In this document: positions 1 through 9,024 of the stretch, in pieces | Numbering within the stretch: position 1 is the stretch's first letter | How the letters are laid out: each line of letters starts with the position of its first letter | Origin: Aeromonas veronii bv. veronii | Lineage (GTDB): Bacteria; Pseudomonadota; Gammaproteobacteria; Enterobacterales; Aeromonadaceae | Direction: 5' to 3' | Assembly: GCF_000820225.1 (NCBI RefSeq) | Contig: NZ_CDDK01000041.1 | Coordinates: 26,162-90,161 of the forward strand | DNA: 64,000 nucleotides | Notes under the pieces: generated by a model | Databases searched by the model: none | What the model was told of the DNA's origin: nothing | The model's input: only the letters and a program-made list of their open reading frames with translations | Translations under genes and position numbers: made by a program

Positions 1-1
1 C

Positions 2-709
2 GGTACCGTCATCTCCGCCCCCTACCTCATCGAGGACAAGGGCGTGCAGATCTTCAAGAGCCGCCAGATCCCGGTGCTGGCCCGTATCGAGGTGCAGCGC
101 CTCTCCCACCGCTATGCCAAAGCGGAGAAGGATCAGTGGCGTGCCCTGTTCGGCAAGCAGTTCAAGGAGGGGTTGCGTGCCAGCCTCAAGACCTCGAGCC
201 TGCTGACCGGCGGCAAGATCATCGACCTCAACTTCTATCCGGACGCGCCGCGCTTCGAGCAGGCCAAGCTGGCCGGTTATCAGGTCTTCCCCACCGTGCA
301 GGGCGGGCTGGATCAGATCGAGCGCAAGGTAAACCTCATCCTCGACAAGTTTGTCGACATGGACATGGCGACCACCCTGACCAAGGTCAACGGGTCACTC
401 ACCACCCTGGATGGCACCCTGAAGAACATCAGTGCAGTCAGCGCCAACCTGAACAAGCTCACTGCCAAGGATTCCACCCAGCAGCTGCCCGCCTCGCTCA
501 ACGAGAGCCTCAAGCAGTTGCAGGAGACCTTGCAGGCCTATGATGCCCAGTCGCAGACCAATCAGGACCTGCGCCAGTCGGTGCAGACCCTCAATCAGTT
601 GATGCGCGAACTGCAGCCGCTGGTGCACTCCCTCAACGAGCAGCCCAGCTCGCTGATCTTCGATCGCGCGCATCCATCGGACCCTGAGCCCAAGCGAGGC
701 AAACAATGA
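2..709 (+). CDS. pqiB: PqiB, MCE-family intermembrane lipid transport protein (5' partial)
   Basis: The reading frame is open from the left window edge and ends at TGA 707-709, giving the last 235 residues. PqiB is an MCE-domain protein of the Pqi system, which spans the periplasm and moves lipids between the membranes. The visible part holds the end of an MCE repeat followed by a long heptad-rich helical tail (about residues 100-220, rich in Leu, Gln and Asn), as expected for the helical tube of PqiB. The identification rests mainly on the next gene, a PqiC lipoprotein that overlaps it by four bases. YebT-type proteins are the alternative, but they are not normally followed by pqiC. Confidence 0.85.
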   Translation, partial: GTVISAPYLIEDKGVQIFKSRQIPVLARIEVQRLSHRYAKAEKDQWRALFGKQFKEGLRASLKTSSLLTGGKIIDLNFYPDAPRFEQAKLAGYQVFPTVQGGLDQIERKVNLILDKFVDMDMATTLTKVNGSLTTLDGTLKNISAVSANLNKLTAKDSTQQLPASLNESLKQLQETLQAYDAQSQTNQDLRQSVQTLNQLMRELQPLVHSLNEQPSSLIFDRAHPSDPEPKRGKQ

Positions 710-1275
710 AAAAAGAGATCCTGACGCTGGCCCTGCTGGGCCTGCTGGCGGGTTGCAGCAGCCAGCCAAGCCTGCACTACTACTCGCTCGATGCCGACAG
801 CCAGCAACCCGTAACGGCCCCGGCCAAACCGCAGCACCAGCTGGTGCTGCGCCCGGTGGCGCTGGCCAGCCAGCTCGACCGGATCAGCCTGGTCTATCAG
901 CTGGAAGGGCAAGAGCTGCACTTCACCGAGTACCATCGCTGGGCCGGTGCGCTGGACGATCAGCTCAACCGACTCACCCTCAATGGCCTCTCCACCCGCC
1001 TGCCGGGCTGGGTGGTACGGCAGGATGGCGCCCGCAAGGGGCCGGTGCTGACCATTCTGGTGGAGCGCTTTCAGGGCCGTCATGACGGCAGCGCCATGCT
1101 GAGCGGCCGCTGGCGCCTGCTGGCAGAAGATGGCACCGTGCTGCGCGATGCCCCCTTCCGTCAGGAGCGGGTGCTGCCGGCCGATGGCTACAACGCGCTG
1201 GTGAACGAGCTGGGTCAGGGCTGGCAACAGCTGCTTGACCAGATCGCCGCCGAGGTGCGCCAGAGCGCCCGCTAA
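706..1275 (+). CDS. pqiC: PqiC, outer-membrane lipoprotein of the Pqi system
   Basis: 189 residues. The N-terminus has a lipoprotein signal with lipobox LLAGC (Cys17), followed by Ser-Ser, which favours sorting to the outer membrane. The rest fits the PqiC/YmbA family (ABC-type transport auxiliary lipoprotein), including the early 'HYYSLD' segment. PqiC anchors the PqiB tube at the outer membrane. The start codon overlaps the pqiB stop (ATGA), so the two are translationally coupled, and a strong terminator follows. Confidence 0.88.
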   Translation: MKKEILTLALLGLLAGCSSQPSLHYYSLDADSQQPVTAPAKPQHQLVLRPVALASQLDRISLVYQLEGQELHFTEYHRWAGALDDQLNRLTLNGLSTRLPGWVVRQDGARKGPVLTILVERFQGRHDGSAMLSGRWRLLAEDGTVLRDAPFRQERVLPADGYNALVNELGQGWQQLLDQIAAEVRQSAR

Positions 1276-1300
1276 TCGGCCATCAGCCGATTGCAGAGAT

Positions 1301-1334
1301 AAAAAAACGACGCCAGCTGGCGTCGTTTTTTTTA
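1301..1334. terminator. Bidirectional intrinsic terminator between pqiC and the rRNA methyltransferase gene
   Basis: The stem acgacgcc/ggcgtcgt with an AGCT loop is flanked by seven A on the left and eight T on the right. It can therefore end transcription of both convergent genes. Confidence 0.9.
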
Positions 1335-1355
1335 TGGGCAAGAGTCGGGGGCGAC

Positions 1356-2708
1356 TTATGCCTTGGCGGGCAGGCTCAGGCGGGCAACCGCTTCCACATG
1401 CATGGAGTGCGGGAACATATCGACCGGCTGCACCTCGTCCAGCACGAAGCCCTGCTTGACCAGCCAGGCAAGGTCGCGGGCCAGGGTCTGCGGGTTGCAG
1501 GAGACATAGACCAGACGGCGGGGCGCCATGGCGACCAGGGTCTGCAGCACCGCCTTGTCACAGCCTTTGCGGGGCGGGTCCATTACCACCACGTCAGCGG
1601 TCACGCCCTGGGCGTGCAGCTCGGGCATCAGCTGCTCCGCCTTGCCGACGTGGAATTCGGTGTGCTCGATGCCGTTGAGGGCAGCGTTGCGACGGGCATC
1701 GCTGATGGCGCTCTCCACCGACTCGATCCCGACGACCTTGGCGGCCTTGCCAGCCAGGAACAGGGAGATGGTGCCGATACCGCAATAGATGTCGAACACC
1801 GTCTCGTTGCCGGTCAGCTCGGCATACTCGAGGGCGCTGGAGTAGAGTACATCGGTCTGGGTCGGGTTGTTCTGGAAGAAGGAGAGCGGCGAGATCTCGA
1901 ACTCGAGTTCGTGGATCTTGTCGCGGATCACCCCTTCGCCCAACAGCACCCGGTTGGTGGCACCCAGAATGCGGTTGGTGCGCTCATCGTTGATGTTCTG
2001 CACCAAGGTAGTGACCGGCAGATCGCTCAGGGCTGCCAACAGCTCGGCTTCGAACGGCAGCGCCTCGCCCAGGGTCACCAGCACCACCATCAGCTCGCCA
2101 CTCTTGAAGCCCTTGCGGGTCATCAGGTTGCGCACGCAGCCGCTGTGGTTCACTTCGTCATAGGCCGCAATGTTGTGCTCGCGCATCCAGTTGCGTACCC
2201 GGGCGTTGAGCTCCACGTGCAGCGGATCCTGCACCGCACAGTCATCGGCCGTGATGAGATCGTGAGAGTGCTTGCGATAAAAACCGATCTCGGCACCGGC
2301 GTCACAGCCACGCACCGCATATTGCGCCTTGTTGCGATAGGCGAACGGGCTTTCCATGCCAAGGATATCCTTGACCGGGGTGTCACCCAGCCCGACCTGT
2401 TCCAGTGCGCTCTGCACCAAGGCCTGCTTGAGCTTGAGCTGGGCCGGATAGGCCAGCGGGCGCACCTGACAGCCACCACACTCGGTGTTGGGACAGAAAT
2501 CGGCAACCCGATCGGCAGAGGGCTGGAGCAGCTCGGCAACCTTGCCGTGCAGATAGTTCGGCTTGACCTCGGTCAGCTCCACCAGCGCCTGCTCACCGGG
2601 CAGCAGACCTTCGACAAACAGGGGGCGATCGAACAGGCGTCCTTTGCCATCTCCTTTGTCGGTCAGTTCCAGGATCTCGATCTGGTGTTGATGTCCCACT
2701 AACGGCAT
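1356..2708 (-). CDS. 23S rRNA (uracil-C5)-methyltransferase, RlmD/RlmCD type
   Basis: 450 residues. A TRAM-like N-terminal segment is followed by iron-sulfur ligands Cys72, Cys77 and Cys80 plus a later Cys in 'ADDCAVQDP'. The SAM-binding motif 'DIYCGIGTIS', 'MDPPRKGCD' and the catalytic-Cys motif 'YVSCNP' come next. This is the TrmA/RumA class that methylates uracil C5 in RNA. I chose ATG 2708 because homology starts there; the upstream in-frame extension is low-complexity and overlaps the promoter region. The target could be U1939, U747 or both. The sequence reads more like the RlmCD style than Escherichia coli RlmD, so I leave the symbol blank. Confidence 0.85.
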   Translation of the reverse strand: MPLVGHQHQIEILELTDKGDGKGRLFDRPLFVEGLLPGEQALVELTEVKPNYLHGKVAELLQPSADRVADFCPNTECGGCQVRPLAYPAQLKLKQALVQSALEQVGLGDTPVKDILGMESPFAYRNKAQYAVRGCDAGAEIGFYRKHSHDLITADDCAVQDPLHVELNARVRNWMREHNIAAYDEVNHSGCVRNLMTRKGFKSGELMVVLVTLGEALPFEAELLAALSDLPVTTLVQNINDERTNRILGATNRVLLGEGVIRDKIHELEFEISPLSFFQNNPTQTDVLYSSALEYAELTGNETVFDIYCGIGTISLFLAGKAAKVVGIESVESAISDARRNAALNGIEHTEFHVGKAEQLMPELHAQGVTADVVVMDPPRKGCDKAVLQTLVAMAPRRLVYVSCNPQTLARDLAWLVKQGFVLDEVQPVDMFPHSMHVEAVARLSLPAKA

Positions 2709-2898
2709 GAGCGGCTCCAAAAGTACTAAAAATGGGGGGTGATGAACGCGGCAGAGCCATGCCCATCGAGAAAAGGTGGCAGAGTTTAGCGGAGATCCGG
2801 CCAAATTGCAGGCATAAAAAGCCTGCTTGTTGCAATGGTCATTACCCCTGGCCATCTGCCGGGCGTGGCCACCTTTCGGGTTGCGGCAAATTTAGCCC

Positions 2899-2927
2899 TT
2901 GGGCCATAACGCCCAGCCTGTTAAAAT
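2899..2927 (+). promoter_or_regulatory. Candidate sigma-70 promoter of proS
   Basis: TTGGGC (2899-2904) and TAAAAT (2922-2927) are separated by 17 bases, in the 274-base gap between the divergent methyltransferase gene and proS. It lies about 55 bases upstream of the proS ATG. Only the spacing and similarity to consensus support it. Confidence 0.4.
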
Positions 2928-2982
2928 TCCGCCCTTGAAATTATCCTGGGCCCCGCGCCCGTTCTAGCTAAGGTCTACCGCG

Positions 2983-4707
2983 ATGCGTACCAGCCAATAT
3001 CTGCTTTCCACTCTCAAGGAAACCCCCTCCGACGCTGAAGTTGTCAGCCACCAGCTGATGCTGCGCGCCGGGATGATCCGTAAACTGGCCTCCGGCATGT
3101 ATGCCTGGTTGCCAACCGGTCTGCGGGTACTGAAGAAAATCGAGAACATTGTTCGCGAAGAGATGAACAATGCTGGTGCCGTCGAAGTCTCCATGCCGGT
3201 GGTACAACCCGCCGAGCTGTGGCAGGAGTCCGGCCGCTGGGATGACTACGGTCCCGAGCTGTGCCGTCTGACCGACCGTCACAACCGTCCCTTCGTGCTG
3301 GGCCCGACCCACGAAGAGGTGATCACTGCGCTGGTGCGTTACGAAGTGAACAGCTACAAGCAGCTGCCGCTCAACCTCTACCAGATCCAGACCAAGTTCC
3401 GCGACGAAGTACGCCCTCGTTTCGGCGTGATGCGTGGCCGCGAATTCCTGATGAAGGATGCCTACTCCTTCCACATCGACAAAGAGTCTCTGGTCGATAC
3501 CTACGAGAAGATGCACGCCGCCTACTGCAAGGCGTTCACCCGCATGGGTCTGAACTTCCGTCCGGTGCAGGCCGATACCGGCTCCATCGGGGGTACCGGT
3601 TCCCACGAATTCCAGGTGCTGGCCGAGAGCGGTGAAGATCTGATCGCCTTCTCCGACAGCTCCGATTACGCCGCCAACATCGAGATGGCCGAAGCGCTGG
3701 CACCGGCTGGTGAGCGCGCTGCCGCCACCGCAGCCCTGACCAAGGTTGCCACCCCGAACGTCCACACCATCGACGAAGTGGCCGCTTTCCTGAACGTGGC
3801 ACCGACCGCCATCGCCAAGACCCTGCTGGTACTGGCAGAGGAAGATGAGCACGGCAAGCAGGCCGTCATCGCGCTGGTACTGCGTGGCGACCACGAACTG
3901 AACGAAATCAAGGCAGAGAAACTGGCTGGCGTGGCCAACCCGCTGACCTTCGCCAACGACGAGCAGATTAAAGCTGCCGCCGGTTGCGATGCAGGTTCCA
4001 TCGGCCCGGTCGGCTTTGCCGGTCGCATCATCGTCGATCGCAGCGCAGCCCATCTGGCGGACTTCGTCTGCGGCGCCAACCAGACCGGCTTCCACCTGAC
4101 CGGTGCCAACTGGGGTCGCGACATCGCTTCTTACGAAGTTGCCGACCTGCGCAACGTGGTGGAAGGCGACCCGAGCCCGTGTGGCCAGGGCAAGCTGCTG
4201 CTCAAGCGCGGTATTGAAGTGGGCCACATCTTCCAGCTGGGTACCAAGTACTCCGAAGCGATGAAGGCGAGCGTGCTGAACGAAGCTGGCAAGTCCGTCA
4301 CCATGGAGATGGGTTGCTACGGTATCGGGGTTTCCCGTCTGGTTGCTGCCGCCATCGAGCAGAACAACGACCAGTACGGCATCATCTGGCCGGACGCCAT
4401 CGCCCCGTTCGAAGTGGCCATCGTGCCGATGAACATGCACAAGTCCGAGCGCGTGGCCGAGCAGGCACAGCAGTTCTACGCCGAGCTGAAAGCCGCTGGT
4501 GTGGACGTGCTGTTTGACGACCGTAAAGAGCGCCCGGGCGTGATGTTCGCCGACATGGAGCTGCTGGGCATCCCGCACGCCATCGTCATCGGCGATCGCG
4601 GTCTGGACAACGGCGTGGTGGAGTACAAGTGCCGCCGCACCGGCGAGAAGCAGGAAGTGGCCATCAGCGACATCATCGCCATGCTCAAGGCCAAGCTGGG
4701 CCGTTAA
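2983..4707 (+). CDS. proS: Prolyl-tRNA synthetase
   Basis: 574 residues, the usual length of bacterial-type ProRS. The class II catalytic core (motif 2 around '[12 protein letters not shown]') is interrupted at about residues 225-400 by the insertion domain that hydrolyses Ala-tRNA(Pro), and the anticodon-binding domain lies at the C-terminus ('[16 protein letters not shown]'). It charges tRNA(Pro) with proline in the cytoplasm. AAGGT before the ATG serves as the ribosome binding site. The gene stands alone, followed by its own terminator. Confidence 0.97.
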   Translation: MRTSQYLLSTLKETPSDAEVVSHQLMLRAGMIRKLASGMYAWLPTGLRVLKKIENIVREEMNNAGAVEVSMPVVQPAELWQESGRWDDYGPELCRLTDRHNRPFVLGPTHEEVITALVRYEVNSYKQLPLNLYQIQTKFRDEVRPRFGVMRGREFLMKDAYSFHIDKESLVDTYEKMHAAYCKAFTRMGLNFRPVQADTGSIGGTGSHEFQVLAESGEDLIAFSDSSDYAANIEMAEALAPAGERAAATAALTKVATPNVHTIDEVAAFLNVAPTAIAKTLLVLAEEDEHGKQAVIALVLRGDHELNEIKAEKLAGVANPLTFANDEQIKAAAGCDAGSIGPVGFAGRIIVDRSAAHLADFVCGANQTGFHLTGANWGRDIASYEVADLRNVVEGDPSPCGQGKLLLKRGIEVGHIFQLGTKYSEAMKASVLNEAGKSVTMEMGCYGIGVSRLVAAAIEQNNDQYGIIWPDAIAPFEVAIVPMNMHKSERVAEQAQQFYAELKAAGVDVLFDDRKERPGVMFADMELLGIPHAIVIGDRGLDNGVVEYKCRRTGEKQEVAISDIIAMLKAKLGR

Positions 4708-4730
4708 TTCCGCCCCCTTACCTGAATAGA

Positions 4731-4757
4731 AAAGCGCGCCGTTTGGCGCGCTTTTTG
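4731..4757 (+). terminator. Intrinsic terminator after proS
   Basis: Ten-base perfect stem aaagcgcgcc/ggcgcgcttt with a GTTT loop, followed by T residues. Confidence 0.88.
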
Positions 4758-4801
4758 TTTCTGTATGTTCTGACGACGGCAACCGGATGGCGGGCTTCGC
4801 C

Positions 4802-5482
4802 TCAGGGATTGCGACCGATAAAGAGGTCGGTCACGTGGCAGCTGCTTCTGGCTTCCAGCGCGTCGAGCATATAGGCCGCCGCATCTTCTGGTGTCATGAA
4901 GCTACTCGGGTCCACGTGATCCGAGTTGTCCCAGAATTCGCTGCGGATCCCGCTCGGATAGAGATTGACCAGCCGCAACGGCGAGCCTTTCAGCTCGGCG
5001 CGCAAGGATTCGAGAAAGCCGCGCATCCCCCATTTGGAGGCGCAGTAGAGGCTCTCGTTGGCCTTGCCCACCTGCGCAGCGGAGGAGAGCACATTGGCCA
5101 GCACTCCACCTTTCTCCCCGATAAGCCGCACCGTCTGCTGGGCCACCAGAATGGTGGAGATGAGATTGCTCTCCACCACCCGGCGGATCTGCTCGGCGGT
5201 GTAGACACCGACCGGGCCAAACTCGCCCACCCCGGCGCAGTGGATCACCATGTCGGGCTGCCCGCCCCACTCCACCGCAGCGGCGAAGGCAACGTCGACC
5301 TCTTCATGGTGCGCCAGATCGGCGGCGATGCCGATTACCGCGCTGCCGAGCAGTTGCTCCTGCTCCTGCAGTCGCTGATAACGGCGCCCCATCATGGAGA
5401 CCTTATGGCCCCGCTCAACCAGACCTATGGTCAGCGCCCGGCCAAGACCGGAACCGGCACCTGTCACTATGATGTGGCCCAT
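4802..5482 (-). CDS. SDR-family NAD(P)-dependent oxidoreductase
   Basis: 226 residues, a classical short-chain dehydrogenase. The nucleotide-binding motif TGAGSGLG is at residues 7-14, followed by 'HCAGVG', the catalytic Ser-Ser pair ('LSSAAQ') and YCASK. The short C-terminus ends soon after the substrate loop. The substrate cannot be read from the sequence. It is 31 bases downstream of the outer-membrane protein gene on the same strand, so it may share that transcript, though no functional link is evident. Confidence 0.85.
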   Translation of the reverse strand: MGHIIVTGAGSGLGRALTIGLVERGHKVSMMGRRYQRLQEQEQLLGSAVIGIAADLAHHEEVDVAFAAAVEWGGQPDMVIHCAGVGEFGPVGVYTAEQIRRVVESNLISTILVAQQTVRLIGEKGGVLANVLSSAAQVGKANESLYCASKWGMRGFLESLRAELKGSPLRLVNLYPSGIRSEFWDNSDHVDPSSFMTPEDAAAYMLDALEARSSCHVTDLFIGRNP

Positions 5483-5513
5483 TATCGCTCCTCGTCGTCA
5501 GCTGACGATCAGA

Positions 5514-6146
5514 TTAGAAGGTGAATTCGCCGCCCATGAACCAGCCATCGACAGACTGATCGATATTGGCGAAGTCGACTTTGGCTTCACGCCAGCCGGC
5601 ACGCAGCTTGATCGGCATGGAGGAGAACTTGTAGGAACCACCCAGACGGTAGTCATAGTTGTCCGCATCGTGAGTGCGCAGATCGCCGAAGAAGGCGATG
5701 CCGGTGCCCGGGATCTTCACTTCGCTGCCGGCATAGGCCATCAAGGTATCTTCGTCATAACCCTTGCGACCGAAGTAGACCTGCTCGCCATCGTAGTGAC
5801 GACCGGTCATACCCAGATCGATCTTGAACAGATCGTTGTTGAACAGACGGTAGTAGAGGCTCAGATCGTAGGCAGTCAGATCGTTCTTGAAGTTACCGCC
5901 AGAGGTGCTGAAATCGGAGACTTCAAACTTGGCGTTCGGCAGGAAGATGATGCCGTGTTCCAGTTGCAGATAGCCGTTCCAGTTGTAGCTGTCGTCATAG
6001 CTGCCATCAGCACTGGTGCCATAAGCCTGACCACTGCCCTTGGCGGCCCATACGTCGGCACCGGCGGCAAAACGCCAGTCGTCAGCGGCCATGGCACTCT
6101 GGCTGCACAGAGCCAGCACAAAACCGGCAATCAGCGTCTTTTTCAT
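5514..6146 (-). CDS. Small outer-membrane beta-barrel protein (TIGR04219/YfaZ-like)
   Basis: 210 residues. It has a clear signal peptide (MKKTLIAGFVLALCSQSAMA, cleavage before Ala-Asp-Asp). The mature part is rich in alternating aromatic and polar residues and ends in Phe ('GGEFTF'), the C-terminal signature of outer-membrane barrels. The start was placed at ATG 6146, where the signal peptide begins. Family naming is from memory; no function is established from this sequence. Confidence 0.72.
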   Translation of the reverse strand: MKKTLIAGFVLALCSQSAMAADDWRFAAGADVWAAKGSGQAYGTSADGSYDDSYNWNGYLQLEHGIIFLPNAKFEVSDFSTSGGNFKNDLTAYDLSLYYRLFNNDLFKIDLGMTGRHYDGEQVYFGRKGYDEDTLMAYAGSEVKIPGTGIAFFGDLRTHDADNYDYRLGGSYKFSSMPIKLRAGWREAKVDFANIDQSVDGWFMGGEFTF

Positions 6147-6241
6147 TACGTCACTTCCTCTTGCATACATGGAAAAGAGCACTATTTTACTCGGTGCAGC
6201 CAAAATACCCAGCGTCAATCCTGAACAAACGACGACAAATG

Positions 6242-6691
6242 TCAGTGCTTCATATGCTTCATCTCTGCCATCGGCTCAATCGGCTTCACCGGCAGTGACA
6301 GATCCAGCTGCTGACCATCATCCATGGTGAGGGTGAGCGGGAAAGGAGTCTGCTCGGAGAGCGTGCCCACCTCGAACAGCATGATGTGCAGGCTGCCCGG
6401 TTTCAGCACCGCCTCGCCCTTGGCCGGGATCTCGATATTCTCGACCTGGCGCATCTTCATCACGCCATTTTCGTGCAGATGAGTGTGCAGCTCGGCACGC
6501 CCCGCCGCAGCAGAAGCCGCCGCCACCAGCTTGACCGGCTGGTCGGCGTCATTCTTGAGCACCATAAAGGCGGCGGTGTTGGGGGAACCCGGCGGCAGCA
6601 GCCGCACATAACCGTCGACTGCCTCGACCTTGGCCAGTGCAGGCGCCGTCATACCCAGAACCAGCAGAGAATAAAACGCACGTTTAAACAT
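6242..6691 (-). CDS. Periplasmic copper chaperone, PCu(A)C family
   Basis: 149 residues with a signal peptide (cleavage near Ala20). The mature domain carries the exact copper-binding pattern of the family: His69, ten residues, Met80, twenty-one residues, His102, one residue, Met104. A Met/His-rich tail ('EMKHMKH') adds possible copper ligands. PCu(A)C delivers Cu(I) to the CuA site of cytochrome oxidase. No SCO1/SenC gene is next to it here. It is divergent from the enoyl-CoA hydratase gene. Confidence 0.92.
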   Translation of the reverse strand: MFKRAFYSLLVLGMTAPALAKVEAVDGYVRLLPPGSPNTAAFMVLKNDADQPVKLVAAASAAAGRAELHTHLHENGVMKMRQVENIEIPAKGEAVLKPGSLHIMLFEVGTLSEQTPFPLTLTMDDGQQLDLSLPVKPIEPMAEMKHMKH

Positions 6692-6781
6692 GGTTGAAAT
6701 CCTTTTATGATGTTGTTAAACGGCGCCAAGGTTACCCCAGCAGCAACCTTTTTTGCACCTTTCAATAACAAGGATTTAGAC

Positions 6782-7531
6782 ATGGCCCCCATTCTCATTG
6801 CCGAGCAGCAGGATGGCTTGCTCACCCTGACCCTCAACCGCCCCGACAAGCGCAACGCTCTCAATACCGAGTTGTATCAACAACTGGTGGCAGCGCTGCG
6901 AGAGGCGGCAGCCGATGAGGAGGTGCATGTCCTGCTGTTGCAGGGGCAGCAGGATTGCTTTACCGCGGGCAATGATCTGGCCGACTTTATGGGCAAGAGC
7001 GCGCTGGAGCCCGACGACCCCATACTGCAGTTCCTCCACACTCTGGCCGATTTCCCCAAACCCGTGATCGCCGCTGTTGCAGGCCCGGCTGTGGGGATTG
7101 GCACCACCATTCTGCTGCACTGCGATCTGGTCTATCTGGGGGATAACGCCCGCTTGCTGCTTCCTTTCGTCGAGTTGGGGCTGGTGCCGGAGTTCGCCTC
7201 CAGCCTGCTGCTGCCGCGTCTGGTGGGGCACCTCAAGGCGGCCGAGCTGTTGCTGCTGGCCGAGGCGATGGATGCCGAGGAGGCGCTACGCCTCGGGCTC
7301 GCCAACAAGGTGGTGGCGGCCGATGGATTGCTCTCCTTTGCCCGCGAGCAGGGGCTGAAGCTGGCGGCCAAACCGCCCAGAGCGCTACAAAAGAGCAAGG
7401 CGCTGCTGAAACAGGAGCTTAAACAGGCGGTGCACTTTGTCATCGATCTGGAGGCGCGCGCCTTCGCACAGGCACTGCAAGGGGAAGAGGCGCAGCAGCG
7501 CATCGCCCAGAAACTCAAACGGCGGGGCTGA
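6782..7531 (+). CDS. Enoyl-CoA hydratase/isomerase family protein
   Basis: 249 residues. The crotonase fold is shown by 'NRPDKRNALN', the oxyanion-hole segment 'FTAGNDLADF' and 'AAVAGPAVGIGTTI'. The second part has the trimerisation helices and 'LGLANKVV'. It acts on acyl-CoA thioesters; whether as hydratase or isomerase cannot be decided. ATG 6782 was chosen because AAGGA lies nine bases upstream and homology starts here, not at the in-frame ATG 75 bases earlier. Confidence 0.88.
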   Translation: MAPILIAEQQDGLLTLTLNRPDKRNALNTELYQQLVAALREAAADEEVHVLLLQGQQDCFTAGNDLADFMGKSALEPDDPILQFLHTLADFPKPVIAAVAGPAVGIGTTILLHCDLVYLGDNARLLLPFVELGLVPEFASSLLLPRLVGHLKAAELLLLAEAMDAEEALRLGLANKVVAADGLLSFAREQGLKLAAKPPRALQKSKALLKQELKQAVHFVIDLEARAFAQALQGEEAQQRIAQKLKRRG

Positions 7532-7548
7532 GCCGCGCCCACATCCGT

Positions 7549-7977
7549 TCAGTTGAGGCGAAAACGGCCGATCAGCTCGCAGCCCTGCACCTTGTCCTGC
7601 AGCTGGATCAGCCGGGCAATTTCCGGATTGGGGTGGCGCTTGAGAAAGGCGAGCAGGGCGCCGCGACAGCAACCCAGCTCGCTGATCAGTGCCTCGCACT
7701 CCCTGTTGGGGCACTGCGGCACCAGCGCAGTCACCAGCTCGGAGGCAAGTTTCAGGTAGCGCAGCTCGTAAGTCGGCTCATCCATCGCCCGCCAGAAGTC
7801 GGCCAGCCGGTGGCAGGTGGCGACTCGCATGGTGGCCAGTTCGGTCAACTCGACCTGGGTCATCTCGTAAACATCCCCCAGCGCCTGCTGATAAAAGCAG
7901 ATCGCAGCCCCCAGCGAACCTGCCTGCCAGGCACGCTCCGCCTCCAGCATGTATCGTTGCCAACTTTGCGGTGTCAT
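7549..7977 (-). CDS. Conserved hypothetical protein, possibly DUF2753
   Basis: 142 residues, cytoplasmic, all-alpha by composition, with no signal or membrane segment. The N-terminal part ('EAERAWQAGSLGAAICFYQQAL') looks like a single TPR-type helical pair. Three Cys sit in the C-terminal half in 'PNREC' and 'ELGCC'. It resembles a small family in Vibrio and Aeromonas that I recall as DUF2753; no function is known to me. It is convergent with the hydratase gene, 17 bases apart. Confidence 0.6.
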   Translation of the reverse strand: MTPQSWQRYMLEAERAWQAGSLGAAICFYQQALGDVYEMTQVELTELATMRVATCHRLADFWRAMDEPTYELRYLKLASELVTALVPQCPNRECEALISELGCCRGALLAFLKRHPNPEIARLIQLQDKVQGCELIGRFRLN

Positions 7978-8263
7978 CTCGCTCTCCCGAGTCCGTCATG
8001 GTGGGAGTGTTATCATGGCTAATTGAGAATAAATATCAACCAGAGGGTTAGTGCAGGATCTCTGCGCAACCTTGGCAAACCCGGCGCCCGACCTTATGAT
8101 CGTGCCCTTCCCCCCCTTCTTTGGAGCACACCACAATGCGACCACGCCTCCCGCAGATGCTGGGCTGCTCCCTGCTCTGCGTGCCCCGCATGCTGGTCTG
8201 GATCCATTAGCTGCGCTCAAGCGAACGCAACCCATCCGATCCATTCAGCAAAGGAGTACCAGC

Positions 8264-8923
8264 ATGAACCCCTGCCAACACTGGTCGCAGGTCGAATACC
8301 TGCACCTGACGGTGACCAACCCCAATATCTCCCTCAAAGGACAGCACAGCTACTACTCGGGTGCCTGGGATGGCCCCTTCGAAGAGGTGGCAGTGCGCTA
8401 CCTCCATGGCGATCCCTTCAGCCGCAGCCCGGACACCGGCTGGGAGCCGCTCTGGCATATCGACCGGCTCCATATCGGCGACTATGTGCAGATTGCCGCT
8501 GGGGTAAAGATCATCATGGGGGGCAACCACACCCACAACACGGCCTTCATCAGCACCTATCCGTTCGCCGATCTGGCGGCGCTCAAGCGCAGCTACCGCC
8601 CCGCTGGCGATACCCGCATCGGCAACGATGTCTGGATCGGCATGGAGGCGATGATCATGCCCGGCGTCACCATCGGCGACGGCGCCATCATCGCCGCCCG
8701 CTCGCTGGTCAATCAGGATGTGCCGCCCTATGCCATGGTGGCGGGCACCCCGGCCAGGGTGGTGCGAATGCGCTTTGGCGAGGAGGAGATTGCCCGGCTA
8801 CAGGCCCTCGCTTGGTGGGATTGGCGGGATCAACAGGTCAACGATCTGCTACCGCTGATCCAGCAAGGTGACGTCGCCCTGCTTGAACAGGCTGCTGCCC
8901 GCTGGGCGGAGCGCCATGAGTGA
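8264..8923 (+). CDS. Vat/CatB-type hexapeptide-repeat acetyltransferase
   Basis: 219 residues. Left-handed beta-helix repeats are clear ('IGDYVQIAAGVKIIMGG', 'IGNDVWIGMEAMIMPGVTIGDGAIIAA'), followed by 'VAGTPARVVRMRF', the signature of xenobiotic acetyltransferases. The catalytic His is expected in 'GGNHTHNT'. Family members acetylate chloramphenicol or streptogramin A, but many chromosomal homologues have unknown substrates, so resistance cannot be claimed. AAAGGAG eight bases before ATG 8264 fixes the start. Confidence 0.85.
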   Translation: MNPCQHWSQVEYLHLTVTNPNISLKGQHSYYSGAWDGPFEEVAVRYLHGDPFSRSPDTGWEPLWHIDRLHIGDYVQIAAGVKIIMGGNHTHNTAFISTYPFADLAALKRSYRPAGDTRIGNDVWIGMEAMIMPGVTIGDGAIIAARSLVNQDVPPYAMVAGTPARVVRMRFGEEEIARLQALAWWDWRDQQVNDLLPLIQQGDVALLEQAAARWAERHE

Positions 8924-8956
8924 TCACCACTAGCCAGCAGTAACAAGCTGACAGCA

Positions 8957-8985
8957 GAAGGGCGACCCCGGGGTCGCCCTCTTTT
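8957..8985 (+). terminator. Intrinsic terminator after the acetyltransferase gene
   Basis: Stem agggcgacccc/ggggtcgccct followed by CTTTTAT. It lies between convergent genes. Confidence 0.8.
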
Positions 8986-9024
8986 ATCTCCGGCATACTC
9001 TGGATGCCGTCATCGCACATCCAC

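Noticed and set aside
2968..4782. A 604-codon open frame antisense to proS
   Set aside because: It is a codon-bias shadow: high GC with G/C in third positions keeps the opposite strand open. The proS protein is unmistakable on the plus strand.
8264..8923. Calling the acetyltransferase a chloramphenicol resistance gene
   Set aside because: Only the family is supported; chromosomal homologues often have other substrates and no resistance context (integron, transposon) is visible.
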